A stretch of 45,891 nucleotides of DNA from Phallusia fumigata. Lineage: Eukaryota; Chordata; Ascidiacea; Phlebobranchia; Ascidiidae. The notes below the pieces were generated by a model that made no database searches, was not told where the DNA came from, and saw only the letters and a program-made list of their open reading frames with translations. The stretch covers positions 1-45,891 of the forward strand of contig QXVZ01022239.1 of NCBI GenBank assembly GCA_008931825.1. Direction: 5' to 3'. A program made the position numbers and the translations under genes. Positions 22,316-40,761 of the stretch are shown here, in pieces (position 1 is the stretch's first letter; each line of letters starts with the position of its first letter).

Positions 22316-24144
22316 ATGTCTATTTTGGCCGACCTTCGAGAACAAGTGAACCAGCTCAAAGTGGAAAATAAACAGTTGTCAAGACAGCTACATTTGGACA
22401 GGTGTGCCGTATTTCCTGCTTCATAAATGTACTACAAGATTGTTTGCTGCGGTCTGGCATGTTACGTAACAGCAACTCTTTTCCATAATGTTAGTGTAAT
22501 TTTCCCAAACAATACAGTGCAACAAGCAAATCTTTCCAAAAATAGGTCAAAACTGTGTCTTTACTGACGAAAGTAATGGAAAGGCCTTTTTAATGAAAAT
22601 GCTGTTGTGTTTCCCGCTAGCAAAAGCTTTGCATCATTGTTTTTCATAGGTGTAAACCATTTTTAAAACTTTCAGGTATGTTTCGAAGCATCGTGCGCAA
22701 AGGACTATAAACGACTTGCGTTCGGAAAATCTTCGTTTGCAGCGCGAAACAGCGGCGATTCGGGACCGAATTACTGCACGAACTACCCAAGCGCAAGTAC
22801 ATGAAGATGTAACCCTTCTGAAGAGACAAGAAACTAATGATCTGCGATTGCAAAGTCAAAGTTTAATAGACAAAATCAAAGGTAAGATTTTGAATTGCAT
22901 TTTCGACCATTACGAAAACCAACGTCTTACATGGAGCCTTTTAGAAATCGCTGGTCAGATTGAGATGACCAAAAAGAAAAACGAGCAGGCCAAACAGGAC
23001 CTAAATGCCAAGAACATAGAAATTGAAAACTTCAAGCTTCAAATTCAAGATGCAAAAGAAACACGTGACGACGAGATTGCTTTGAAAAAGGAAATTTCTG
23101 AGGCTGTCCTAAAGTAAGTCGTTCGAAATCCGGACAGGCTGTTGTTTTTCCTTAATAAGAAAAAAAACAGTTGCCTGACTTAAATATACAGGCTTCCATG
23201 CGGTTACAAAATAAGCCTTTTTGGGCGTTTTGTTTGCCACAGGTCATAACCTCGCCAACAAACATAACACAAATCTCGCCAGCAAATCCAACAGTGTAGG
23301 CAAGCTGTCAAAACGACAACACATAATTTGGGCTAACATAAGATGTCTTACAATTAGAACGAAAAGTGACATTCGAAAATTACAAGATCGTTGTGGAATG
23401 CAAGTTGCAGAGGCAAAACGTTTGGATGATGCAAACGACAAAATGAATAAAGAGCTTGAACGGACAGAGGCCGAAATTGACAAACTCAAGGAAAAAGTTC
23501 GACAAAGTGAGAAACGCTACAGCAAAACCGAGGTACTACTTTCAAGAACTAAATTGCCTGATGGTTTATTGCACGCTTTACGTGTACGTTTGCGCAGGAT
23601 GAAATACGAAAATTGAAAGAAGAACTGAGACACGTCACCGTCAAGCGAACTGCGGATTCGGCAAAATGTTCTGCGCTGCTTTCAGATCTTCACGATGAAT
23701 CGAAAGACTCACAAGCAGCGCAAACCGAACCAGTTACTTCACAAGACGCAATGTCATTTGGTGAGAGACACATTTGGACCTCCGCAATAACTTCTACACA
23801 CTTGTACGGTAGAGCTGGCCTATCTGTCCGTGTTTGTTTGCACAAAGGCGTAGTTGGTTTATTTGAACTTGGCAGATCTTTTATTTATTCACATCAAATT
23901 GTGATCCTTGACAAAAATGGACATTTCCTGGCCTAAATAAACTTATAAGCGTGCAAAGCAAACCCCGTTTAATTTGCTATTTGTGATTTTGACAGAGGAC
24001 GAGGGTGATGATGTTGCCCGTGGCACTATGGTTCGTGTGCTGGGAGTTGGAGGAAACGCGAAGAGAAAATTCGGAAAAGATTTGGAAGTCCGAGCAACGA
24101 GTTACTCCAGACATGTCAACCTCAACGTCAAGCTTAATAAATAA
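22316..24144 (+). CDS. Coiled-coil protein, unrecognised
   Basis: Six exons (22316-22401, 22676-22881, 22945-23113, 23358-23532, 23598-23760, 23996-24144) join in frame to 315 residues. The product is charged and almost wholly alpha-helical: heptad-like Leu/Ile spacing and Glu/Lys/Arg/Gln-rich segments run from residue 3 (ILADLREQVNQLKVENKQL) to about residue 230 (DEIRKLKEEL), followed by a shorter basic tail ending NVNLKLNK-like (VNLNVKLNK). No catalytic motif, signal peptide or membrane segment is visible. Its shape resembles small cytoskeletal, axonemal or centrosomal coiled-coil proteins, but I cannot name a family. Intron 22882-22944 is only 63 bp and lacks an in-frame stop, so retention would add 21 residues without breaking the frame. 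The stop codon TAA overlaps AATAAA (24137-24142). Confidence 0.7.
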
Positions 24145-24512
24145 GTCGAAGTGTGACCATATGCCTTTGGACAGTTTATTTCCGCTTTATTTAAAACGTA
24201 CCGTGACAAAAAAACGGTGCAAATGGTATCTCCCATCTTATATGTACCACGCGTGCTTTTAGGCCGTTTAGGCCAGACAAAAGTCTATGTCTCTTTAACA
24301 TCTCAAGCCAAAGTAATTCTCTATACCAGGTAATGTGAAATCCGGCTCATCTAAATTCCGATGCGTTTGTTGCAAAACGCTCTTTACAATGTTTTTGTAA
24401 AATAGAAAATACATGTGCCCACATTACTCCTGTAAATACATTTGTCAACAAAATTAGAAAAAAATGTATTTTTTTGAGTGACTTTTTTTTGCTTTGAGGG
24501 CTTTTCGGAGTT
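24145..24512. other. Interval downstream of the coiled-coil gene
   Basis: Nothing that I can support as a gene. AT-rich, with two long T runs just before the duplicated segment begins at 24513. Confidence 0.5.
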
Positions 24513-26106
<1,594 letters not shown>

Positions 26107-26107
26107 C
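26107..26107. other. Assembly gap (single N) between 1.6-kb duplicate copies
   Basis: Left side ends copy A inside the BTBD10 terminal exon; the right side restarts 1.6 kb earlier in the same sequence. Confidence 0.9.
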
Positions 26108-30666
<4,559 letters not shown>

Positions 30667-31243
30667 CTTATGATGTTGCTTCTGCAAATTCAGTCAGACT
30701 GAACGATTTCTTTAAAAGTCAACCTACCAATTTTACTTTTTTGTTTGGTGATCCACCTGTATATACAGAAAACGTTTCAAAATGGTTAGATGCTGATTTC
30801 AGCAGAACTAATTTTATGTTAAAAACAGGACTGTTAAAATAGCATTTAAACAATTTGTTCTCTAAAAAAGTCAAACTACAACCAAAACACAATATAATAA
30901 CTCAGGGAAATTTTTTTCTAACTGTAGCTCGCAGATTTGCTAATGTAATGAATATTGTTACGATGACTTGAACCTACCGGTTTGGGGCAAAATATACTAC
31001 TGTATAAACAGACTGTTCCTCAAACAATTCGTAAACGAGTAGGTAGCTCTATTATCAATATCACCTGTTAGCTACCAGCTTGAAGTTCTGAAACTTCTTG
31101 TGTGAGAACAGACTGTCTGTCTGTCAATGAAAATTTTTCTCGTCAAATTCAACGAACTGGAACGGAAAGTAAATTACTTTTACGTCACAAAGATGGAAAA
31201 ATAAATGTAGAACAAATGTTTGTTATCTGTAATCTGTACCTTC
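30667..31243. other. Divergent intergenic region, BTBD10 and 91-aa gene
   Basis: 577 bp between two genes transcribed away from each other, so a shared or bidirectional promoter region is plausible. TTACGTCAC near 31176-31185 is a CRE-like half palindrome. A minus-strand acceptor (GAATTTGCAG) lies just before the BTBD10 ATG. No coding exon seen. Confidence 0.45.
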
Positions 31244-31611
31244 ATGGTTTCTAATGAGATTTTTTCTGCTGACATGCATTCGGAAAATGCAAGTGAGGAA
31301 ATCGATCGTAAAACGCCTTTCAAAGCGGAAGTACAAATATTAGAGAAAGATGTTCGACAAATTAAAGGTAAAGAACTGGTGTATGTTGTAATTTGCTTCT
31401 AGCAAAATCGCCCAAACTGTTCGTAGTTACTAATAATAACTATTCTAATATTTTGAAAGTTCGGGCTCATATTTCTGCGGTTCGACTTGTGACATCATTT
31501 GGCATAGAAACGCAGCGAATTTACCAGCAAGCTGGTGCTATAAATTGTTCAAGATGTACTGCACCCATTGCAAATGTCAATAGGATGCCGGATGGAAAAG
31601 TTGGACGATAA
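31244..31611 (+). CDS. Small hypothetical protein, two exons, 91 aa
   Basis: Exons 31244-31367 and 31460-31611 join in phase (GTAAAG donor, TTGAAAG acceptor) to 91 residues. The first half is acidic to mixed (MVSNEIFSADMHSENASEEI) and probably helical (AEVQILEKDVRQIKVRAHI); the C-terminal part has a single CxxC pair (NCSRCTAPIANVN), too little for a classical zinc finger on its own. No signal peptide or membrane segment. AATAAA at 31632-31637, only 21 bp after the stop, supports a real transcript. It lies between BTBD10 and PERK, which are both on the opposite strand. Family not recognised; it resembles small adaptor-complex subunits only in general shape. Confidence 0.55.
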
Positions 31612-31631
31612 AAATACACAGAAACTCTGTA

Positions 31632-31637
31632 AATAAA
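31632..31637 (+). terminator. Poly(A) signal of the 91-aa gene
   Basis: AATAAA beginning 21 bp after the TAA at 31609-31611, followed by a T-rich stretch at about 31658-31668. Confidence 0.6.
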
Positions 31638-32580
31638 ATTAATTCGTGGTTGATCTGTTTTTTTTTTCATTTCTTTTTACCGCCATAAAGGTTCTGTTCA
31701 ACACCTATTAAAAGTTTTGGTAATATGACAGTTGTTTTGTGTGGGGGTACAGAAACGTATCCAAAATCTAAACAACCTGAAACAAACAGTTTTACTCAAA
31801 ATCCGCTCCGCCACCTGTGTAAAAAATAATAGGTCATTGAGTCGAGGAAAGTGAATAAATAGTGGGCATGTGCACAGAGCACCGACACCTCTGAAATTGC
31901 CACTATACCCCGTACAACTGTAAAACAACAATAACGTAAGACTATGACAGTCACAGACACCACATTTTATTGCATAAAAGTAAACAAAACTATTTGCAGT
32001 GAAGCAAAAAATCCCACTAAAATGGGTACATTTTATACTGGGGCTGCCTTTGCTAGGTAATTTTGAAACAACTAATTTTGGAATTTGTTGTCATAATTCT
32101 ATAGCTTTGCTAACGAAAACACCAAACTTTTGTGATTGATGGCTACGATGTATACCAGGAAGTTAAGTTGGAATGTTATATGGTATAACAGACAATATTG
32201 TCAAAAACGGTTATACAGGCGTGCATAATTAGACGCATATATTTTAACATGTACAACAGACAAAAACATCAAATAATTTTGTAATTTTGGCCTTTTTCTG
32301 ATAAATAGCGACAGCGCAATAAAACGGTACATATAATGACAAACAAAGCATAAAATAAAACGTGAAAAGGTCTAAACCGACGCGGTGTACAAAAGTGAGG
32401 ATGTTGGTAACAGGATCACTTGGCACATGGTGCAAATCAACAGTAACATTTGTTACGCAGTTAAAGCTGATCCAGAGCAAGCTATGTAACCAGCCAGTGG
32501 TTTTTTTTGGACTAAGATCAAATACTACTTTGTCACCAATTTTAATTGGTCCAATAAATAGACCTATTAACATAAGATAT
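31638..32580. other. Converging 3' flanks of the 91-aa gene and PERK
   Basis: The two genes face each other. TTTATT at 31966-31971 (AATAAA on the minus strand), about 610 bp past the PERK stop, is a candidate PERK poly(A) signal. The minus-strand frame at 32244-32660 merely overlaps the PERK terminal exon in another frame. No independent gene seen. Confidence 0.5.
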
Positions 32581-35500
32581 CTAGCTGAGAGAAAATGAGT
32601 CGGAGCTGCGTGAAGATGAGGTTCGTGAACGTCTTGACGCTTGATTCCTATCTCCTTCATCGTTTATTATTTGTTCGAAAAGTTTGTCCTCGCTGATTTC
32701 GATCGCCGAAGGTCGTTGGGTTGGATCACGTGATAACATGGTTTGTGCGAGACAAGCCTAAAAAAACCACGCACTGTTAACTTTGACACAATGAATGTTT
32801 GAAAGAAGGATTTTTATTCTAAAAAATTTGCTGCATAAAGTACAGTTATATTTCTAATAAAGTTTCATAAACACGTTTAAGCTCATTTTGTATGCATTTT
32901 ACCTCTTGTGGAAATTCGGATAAAAAGTCATTTGGAAATTTTAGTTTTCTGGCATCAGTCAAATGTCTAATTCGTTCCATCTGGGTTCCAAATAAATTGG
33001 ATAACTCGAACAGAATCAGACCAAGTGCATAAATATCCACTTTTTTGCTGTAGTTTTGACTTGTCATCTGTGAAAACAACCAGTTTTATAACAAACTAAA
33101 CGTCACATTTCAACAGACATTAGTTTATTTCAAGTTTATAATTTTTTTAAACAATTTCTTGACAAGTTATGTTTCGATAGAACAACATCTAGTGGTAAGT
33201 GTAACATTCAGAGGCTCTTTATTTGAGTAGCATTTGAGATAGGTCACCACACAACAAATAAGTCAATTTTTGAATATTTTCGACTAGTTGAAAAAAAAAA
33301 CTTTACAATCCACCTGTTCCGGGGCCATGTACATTCGGGTTCCGACTTGCTGTGTGTGGCGAACTTCAGCAATGGGATCGTCCGAAGTACTTCCCTCAAA
33401 CATTGTGTGACCTTCACCCACATGCGCGACCAAACCGAAGTCTCCGACTTTAACAGTTCCGTCGAGCGAGAAAAACACATTAGATGGTTTCAAATCACGA
33501 TGGATGAGGCCTTGATCGTGAACGTAACAAACTGCACTTACCACCTGCAAGAAAATTATTTTGCAAAAAAGTTTCGACAAGGATTAGGTAAACTAGGCTT
33601 TTTGGAATTATAGAGCACATCTACGACCTTCACAGAGTGCTTTAAGTCAAACGAAACTTTGTTTTAAACAACAAACGGCTTGAAGCAGTCGCATATTAAT
33701 GTATACTTTTGAAAACGTCTGTGAATACCCGAAAATTCAAATTATTTAAAAAATTTTAATGTCAGTGACTATCATGCTTACCTGTTCAAATATACCAATA
33801 CACCGCGACCGATCCCGTTTTTGTACATTAGCAGCCAGCCATTCACGTAAACTTTCTTTCCTGCACAACTGCATTTGAATGTAGAGATACATAGTGCGTT
33901 CCGGTTTGTTAGTTTGCTCCTGGTTGGTCACCGAACCAACCTCTTCTGTCTTTTTAGGAGCAGCATCTTTACAGCAGACGACTGACTTCAGTTCGGACGT
34001 ACTTGTGTCTGTAACTGAGATAAATTGTTGTTTTCGTAAGTCAGCGGTTCTCAACTGCGGTCCACGGTCCCTTAGGGGTCCATGGAACGATTTAAGGTGG
34101 ACCACAAAAGGTCTTTAGTCTCTTAGTCAATGCTATATTGCGTGATTGCTCAAATATACCTAATGTTCTTTTGGCCCTTCGTGGCACCACCGCGCGATGC
34201 TACTTTGTGATATCACAGATAACGTAACTCGATTGTTGCACAAACTATGGCTGAATTATAACCGCGTGTGAAGTTAATTCGAGTTTTTAGTGGACTGCAA
34301 GTCATCGAAAAAAACTGCAGGGCGACTGTTACGCAAACAATTTATAAAATCCACTTTCCCAAACCTTGGCAATTTGTTTGAAGCCTGGTATAACATCAGG
34401 GTCATTTTTCCACAGCAGGTTTAATTAAACATTGATAGTAAAGACATGGCAGCCATTTAAGATCAGTTCTATGTGTACAGTGTTTGCGTTTTATGGGTTC
34501 TCTAGCACCAGTAGGATTTGTCATGTGCGCCTGTCTAACCAGCAGTTTATGGTGTGATCGTTTCGTCATTGATTTCAGGCCCCATATGCAAACACAAAGA
34601 AATGAGAAACAGACGATTGCGATACCACCGAAAATCGTATGTTCTTACCCTTGGCNCATGGCAGCCATTTAAGATCAGTTCTATGTGTACTGTGTTTGCG
34701 TTTTATGGGTTCTCTAGCACCAGTAGCATTTGTCATGTGCGCCTGTCTAACCAGCAGTTTGTGGTGTGATCGTTTCGTCATTGATTTCAGGCCCCATATG
34801 CAAACACAGAGAAATGAGAAACAGACGATTGCGACACCACCGAAAATCGTATGTTCTTACCCTTGGCTGACACTGATCGTTTGCGCAGACCCGGCGACAT
34901 CAGATCATCGTTCGTTGGTAGTTGCTTATTAACTTCGTCATCAGAAGCCTGCAAAACGAGAGGTTTTGGAAGTGAAAAGTAAAGCGGCATTTTTGAAAAC
35001 TGTAAACGGAAAGTCTCATCGAGACGAAAACCAAAGGTGCCCTTAAAATAAAGCACGTATGATTCAATTGTGACAAAAATATAAAGGCCATAGCCTAAAC
35101 AATATTATGTTAGTTGTTTTCGAAAAGGCGCGAATTGCATTATGATTAATGTAAGCTTTATTAACGCAAAAGAGTTTGGGAGAATTGTTACCTCGTGGCC
35201 AAACACGCAGCTTGCCATGTCTTTTTTGCTACTGTAGCCGTCATCGAACACAATGCTCATGGAATCCTGTTGATATCTCTGAAACGGCGTCCCGAATTTC
35301 GCCGAACTATTATTTCGATTTCGAATTTCGTTTGCGTTCGACATTTCCGACATAGAGCTGTCCGACTGAAAGAACTTGCTCGCTTTTGGGCCACCGGCAA
35401 TACTTCCGACAGCAAAACTTCCTGTCCAATCAGCGTCCGTTTCGCGTTCTGCGTTCTGCAACTTGAAACCCTGGGTTGCGCTCAGTCCGGCGTCACGACG

Positions 35501-38500
35501 AAAAACCACGTGATCATCGCTTGAAGTACTGACGTTGTGAGAAGACACTTCGCGTGACGAATGGCTGCCGATGTCAGTGAGTACTTGCGAGGTTTGAAGC
35601 ACACCAGTTGGTCTTTTTACTTCGGTGACTGCCACATTTGGAGTCTGCGTCCATGCGCTACAATTGAATAAAGTTGCACAAGGCCCCATTCGTGTAAATT
35701 AACCTGCTTTGTCAAGGTTGCCCAACAGCAGATTTTAGTGACATTATTTGTGGTAAAGTTAGTCAACAAAGTAATTTGCCAAATTCATCCACCTGCTTAC
35801 AACACACATCAGTATTGCCAACTGACAAAACATCAACCTTACACAGCAAATTTCCTCAGTTGAACTGTTCAACTTACACACCACAATGTCAAAAACCACT
35901 TTGACACTTAAGTACTTCACATTTAAAACCAAGTACACTTCACATGAACATTTAAAACCAAATCATTAGCACAGTACAAAACTACCATGTTATTACTTGG
36001 AGTGATTTTCGCACCTATGTTTCTTTTATCTCAAACATTATTTTGAACCTTAAAAGTAATCCTAGCCATAAATGCAGCTTCTTGCCAAACAAGCAGATTT
36101 TTATGTTCAGCAAACAAAATGTTTAGTGTCTGCAAGTTTGTTTTAAAACAAAAGGCTTTTTATCAATAAATAAGTGCTAGTTTGATTGTGGCACCTACCT
36201 AAGGTCTTTAAGTAAAGTTTCATCCTGTTGCTTCTGCCAACCTTGAGGAGGGTGTTCACTCCAAGCATTGAAGTATCGAACTATTGATTGGTGCTCGAGT
36301 TTTGCGAGTGCCCTAACTTCACGGAGAACTTTTTCCCTTGCACTTAAACTGGAAATATGATAACAAACTAACAGTTAAGCAAAAACAACCTCACGATGAT
36401 GAAATTTTTTAAATAAATTGGCAAACAAGTTTAACCTTACAGACCCAAACCCAATCTCTTTAATGACGGGGAAAAATACCAGTCAAAACCAAATTACAGT
36501 CGCATAAGTTACAACCTGGCAGATATTTCTCTTACATAGTATAACCTGTTTGACAACCTATTGGGCAAAACACTTGGAAGTGGAGGAAACAAAAAGCAAA
36601 ACTGAAGACTATTTTCAAGAAAGGAGTGGAACAGAAATAATATTGAACATCAAACAAATCGCTTTAGCAGCACATGTAGCACACAAAATTACTGCCATAT
36701 GGAAAAGAATGAAAAGTTACTTGTTTGGCAGCAATATCCGCTTTACTGCATATTGGCAGTCATCCATTTTATTGCGAGCTTGAAATACAACACCAAAACC
36801 ACCCTGAAAAACAAGCTACATTTGTAACTTTATATGTTGTAGTGTAATTAAGATGTCCTCTGTTTCAACATGATTACAAAACTTCATACTGTATGATATT
36901 GTTTTTGTTTTGTTGTATTTGAATGCTGTTTAATTCTTACTTTTCCAAGACATTCCAATGGTTCAAAGTCTTGAAGAAACCTTGACTCAAAGATACCGTC
37001 AGTTACATTTGCTAATGAATAGTTGGGTGGCAAATCATATGTTTCTGATTTTGATTTGTCAAGGGAAGAAACTGCCTCATTTCGATAGCGGGCCTATAAA
37101 TTGAGCAAACAAAAGTCATAAATAGTAAAAAAATAACAAATTCACACAAAACACTAAATATGGAGTACCTTCACTTGCATAATTTTTGCAATTAGACATT
37201 GCACAAATATGGATACAGAAACAGTTAGAATGAGAAGCTCCTTCCACCAATGCATAAAGGATGAATAAACAATGTCAATGTCATAACTGTTGAAAAATTC
37301 GTGCAGCATAAACTTATTTGTTTAGCATAGACATATAGTTACACTATATGTTTACACATACTTATATGAATCATTTTCTAGAGAGTCCACTGTGTTTCGA
37401 CCTTGTCGCCTTGAAGTTTTTTGAAGTCTTGTAAGATAAGAAACATCTCCTTGAAGGTAATATCCAGTGCCTAAGTAAAACATTCAATGCTGAAAATTTG
37501 CACAACAATACAAAAAACAGCTTTGTAAGCTGTAACAGTCGCACAATCCCACACAATGTTTAAATTAAAATCCCCTAAAATGCTTAAATCCACACCTTTG
37601 TCGTTTTCCTCATTGTATACAGATAGAATTTTGCCACAACTGCCGCCGGGTGGAGGTTTTCCCTTAATAATTAATTCGGTTGAACTGCCCTCAGTGTTTA
37701 CACCTTGGCCCAAGTTTGCCAAAGTCAAGTGGTCAGCTTTTCCCAGATAAGGACGATATGTAAACCGGGGAGTCTTATACCTACAAGGAAAAAGTAAAGT
37801 CACAGAGCTTGACCCAGAACAGACAATCCTATAAACTTACTTAGCCAAGTTGGATGATCCAGGGATGTTGGCATCAGCAGCATGGCCAATTGCCTTCTGG
37901 ACACTTGGTGAAGCCTGAATGTAGGCATGATTTTTGTATGTACCTGTTGCACAGACAAAGGCAGGGTAAACAATCAACTTTCGGGTTAAAAAACAAAAGA
38001 AAGCAAACAATTACATTATTGTATCGTGTTCAATGGCTTTCATTCCTTACACCACCACTCAAAACAATTGCACTTATTAGGGCCAGTTAGTCCCATAAAA
38101 CTGTACATGGCAAATTAATTTAATTGCATGCATGAGCAGCAGCAGTATGATTCATCATAACATAAAACCAGAGTGCTAACCACAGGGCTTGTCACTGCAT
38201 ATGTAACAGGAAATTGCAACTAATCAGCCTTACCCATATATATTGTATCCTTCGGTGCAGGTCGTCCATCTGGTTTGTCTTTTTCCAAGGCGGGAATTCT
38301 TGTTGGATCAAACAAGTCAAGCTTGTATAGGTTGTCGCCATACAGAAGCCATGCAGATGAAACTGGTGTTCCAAACTTAATCAATATGAAGTGGTTTAAA
38401 ACTCTGTGCACAACAGCAAAACAAACTTAAATGTATTTGCCGCACCTGACCCAAAGTGTTTAGAACACTTATTTTCATAGATTTTTGCTAGAATTACAAG

Positions 38501-40287
38501 ATTTAAAAAAAATTTTTAACATAAATTAGAATTGACCTTAACACCACATTATGTTGTTTTGCCGGTGACAATGAACAGTACAGATTAAAAATTCTCTGCT
38601 ACCAACCTGGTATTTCCACTTGATAACATGTTTGTTTTTTGAAGTCACTAAACAAATAGTTCCGTCAGGCACAATGACTTTGATTCTTTGGGCATCAGCA
38701 GCACAGAATGGCTCAAGATCATCAGTTTCACACTTTGTACCATGCTGAAACAGTTTGGTGTTAAATTTAGGCTAGAATATGCTTGTTTTAGAAGTTTTTA
38801 ACGACAGGCTAATCACTTGACTTTTCTTTGTTTTTATCTAACCTACCATTTCAGAATGATCATTTTGCTTTGATTTATCGCCAGAGCCCTCTAACAAATG
38901 CACAGATTTCCCCTTTGAAAAATTAAGATTGATTTCACCAACACTGAAGTTCCAACTAAACACAGCAAGAATTTATTGTTATGTTACTAACATAAAATAT
39001 ATGCTTCAGCTACTTACTTTTCATGTCCATTTCGATTCTCAATTGATCTTACAGTTTGTTGTTGCCTCTTTACTACTAACACACCATGACTATCATGTGC
39101 AGGTTGGTGCTGTTCACAACCAGTTGTTGTGCATGAATACAACACCCTGAAAGTATTTAAATGGGTTAATTTTCAAAAGAAACATAGAAATTGTCAGAAT
39201 GAACATTATTAAACATTCTTGCACAGTATAACTAGACAAACACAGATTTCAACTATATCAGTAACAAGATGTTGTTTACAAGCACTTCATCTTACACAGA
39301 CAACTAATGTAAGAACATTTTGTTATTACACTATGAGCAACAGAAATATTAGATGAATATTCTCTTGATTCAAAGAAAATAGACAAAGTTAGTGTGCAAC
39401 TCAACGAACATGTAATAGAGAAACATTGTCACCTACTTTCCATCAAATGCATCAATACCACTAGTTGTTGTTTCCTTTCCTCCAACAAGAACAGTTTCTT
39501 CTGCAAGTCTGAAGGATGAACTTAACAGCTGATCTGCATCAAATGGTACTGCCTGCATTAAAAATGTTTCTATTTTAAGTTTTTTCAAATTCACTGATCA
39601 AAACTTCTCTCAAACAATGCTTCATATATCTATTTATATTTAATTTTTAACCAGCTGAATTCAGATTCCACAAAGTTGAGGGACATTTTTTTAGTAGTCT
39701 TTGCTTGGCTTACATATCCCAAGGTTTTCAGTGCGTTGAAACTAAGCCATTTGCATTGGCAATTTATCATTCTTTCTAAAACATTCACCTACAAATATTA
39801 GCTCATTTTCAAATTTGACATTACATATTGGATTTTACAAACCTCAACTGCTTCTCCATCAAATCTAAACAATCCTCCACTCAAAGATGGTATAAGCCTC
39901 ACAGATTTTCCATCCTAAATTTATAGACAACAAATTTGTAAGGCCAAAATACTTTTTGCAGAAAATGTAGTCTTACCTCCTTATAGACAAGTTTGGATAT
40001 TGAGGAGGAAACAAGAGGACCATTTCCCAAATCCACTTGCCAAATAAGCTTTCCACCTTTTTGGACATCTAATGCTGATACCCTTCCATCTACTGTGCTA
40101 GCTATTATGATTGGTCTAAAAAAGAAGAGCAGTGAAGACACCAAGGGTTTTGTATTGGTGTTGCAGACACTTACCTAACATGAGATGACTGCTTTAGCTC
40201 CTCCGGAAATTCAATTGAGTTTTTTGCTTGAAAAGTATTTGCAATGCACAGTACCCCAATGCAGGTCAAAATATTTGCAAGTGACAT
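32581..40287 (-). CDS. EIF2AK3: PERK, eIF2-alpha kinase 3
   Basis: ER transmembrane sensor of the unfolded-protein response that phosphorylates eIF2-alpha. 21 exons (minus order): 40287-40175, 40115-39977, 39914-39843, 39552-39437, 39146-39018, 38955-38847, 38744-38607, 38375-38234, 37943-37841, 37780-37596, 37470-37362, 37286-37169, 37093-36941, 36803-36721, 36348-36199, 35657-35192, 34948-34861, 34014-33782, 33544-33314, 33067-32903, 32757-32581; 1072 residues (human about 1116), every phase consistent. Signal peptide [19 protein letters not shown]; luminal beta-propeller with [14 protein letters not shown]; membrane helix at about 468-490; glycine loop GKGGFGVVF (541-549), Lys563, Glu580; long kinase insert (about 620-850, mostly one 466-bp exon); HRDLKPSN (Asp899) and DFG (918-920), so catalytically intact. 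A conserved tail segment reads [12 protein letters not shown]. An alternative-allele intron segment and a MITE lie in introns. Confidence 0.95.
34042..34350. mobile_element. hAT-like MITE in PERK intron
   Basis: Left end CAGCGGTTCTCAACTGCGG lies 28 bp from a PERK exon boundary. The interior aligns with 10391-10665 in order. The right end is degraded (CCCAAACCTTGG near 34358-34369), so the boundary is approximate and no target duplication is seen. Confidence 0.6.
34445..34655. repeat. Copy A of 211-bp duplicated PERK intron/exon edge
   Basis: Starts CATGGCAGCCATTTAAGATC and ends at the first bases of a PERK exon (CTTACCCTTGGC) at the N at 34656. It is repeated at 34657-34867 with about five substitutions. 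The partial exon edge in this copy is not part of the PERK coding chain. Confidence 0.85.
34656..34656. other. Assembly gap (single N) in PERK intron
   Basis: Separates the two 211-bp copies, consistent with a missed contig overlap. Confidence 0.9.
34657..34867. repeat. Copy B of 211-bp duplicated PERK segment
   Basis: This copy runs on into the complete PERK exon 34861-34948. It differs from copy A at about five positions (roughly 2.4%). Confidence 0.85.
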
Positions 40288-40761
40288 ACTTTCATTTCAG
40301 GCATATATGTCCATTACAAGACCTACATTTTGATGGCCACTAAAAATTTCTTATCTGCATATAGGCAAAGTGTGTTTATCCCACAATTTAGTAACACGTT
40401 GAATGGTACTACTGTGTAAAGCTCAGGTGCACAACACAAACTGGACAACAAAAAAAGTCATACTGGTACTTTCTACAAAAAGGTAAGTCATATCTTAGAT
40501 TCAGCACACAAGCAGAAAAATACAGCCATTTTGACATCTGCTGGCATACAGTCCTAATCACTGCAGTGAAAATTTAGGTGCAATCATGAAACACTTACAA
40601 CACAAACATTGACAGGTTTAGGATCAGCTTTTAAACACTACATGTAGCAAACATACAAAAATGGTGATTCATTGAATGCAACAGCATATTGAATTTTCTA
40701 AAATGTTCACAGCAAATTCTTGTGCAACACACACTTATGATCGGCAAGATGGTGGGGTTAG
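40288..40761. other. Short spacer between peroxiredoxin and PERK
   Basis: 474 bp between the peroxiredoxin stop and the PERK start, both genes on the minus strand. Reading the minus strand I find neither AATAAA nor ATTAAA here, so the peroxiredoxin transcript either uses a variant signal or is part of a longer message. No coding sequence. Confidence 0.55.
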
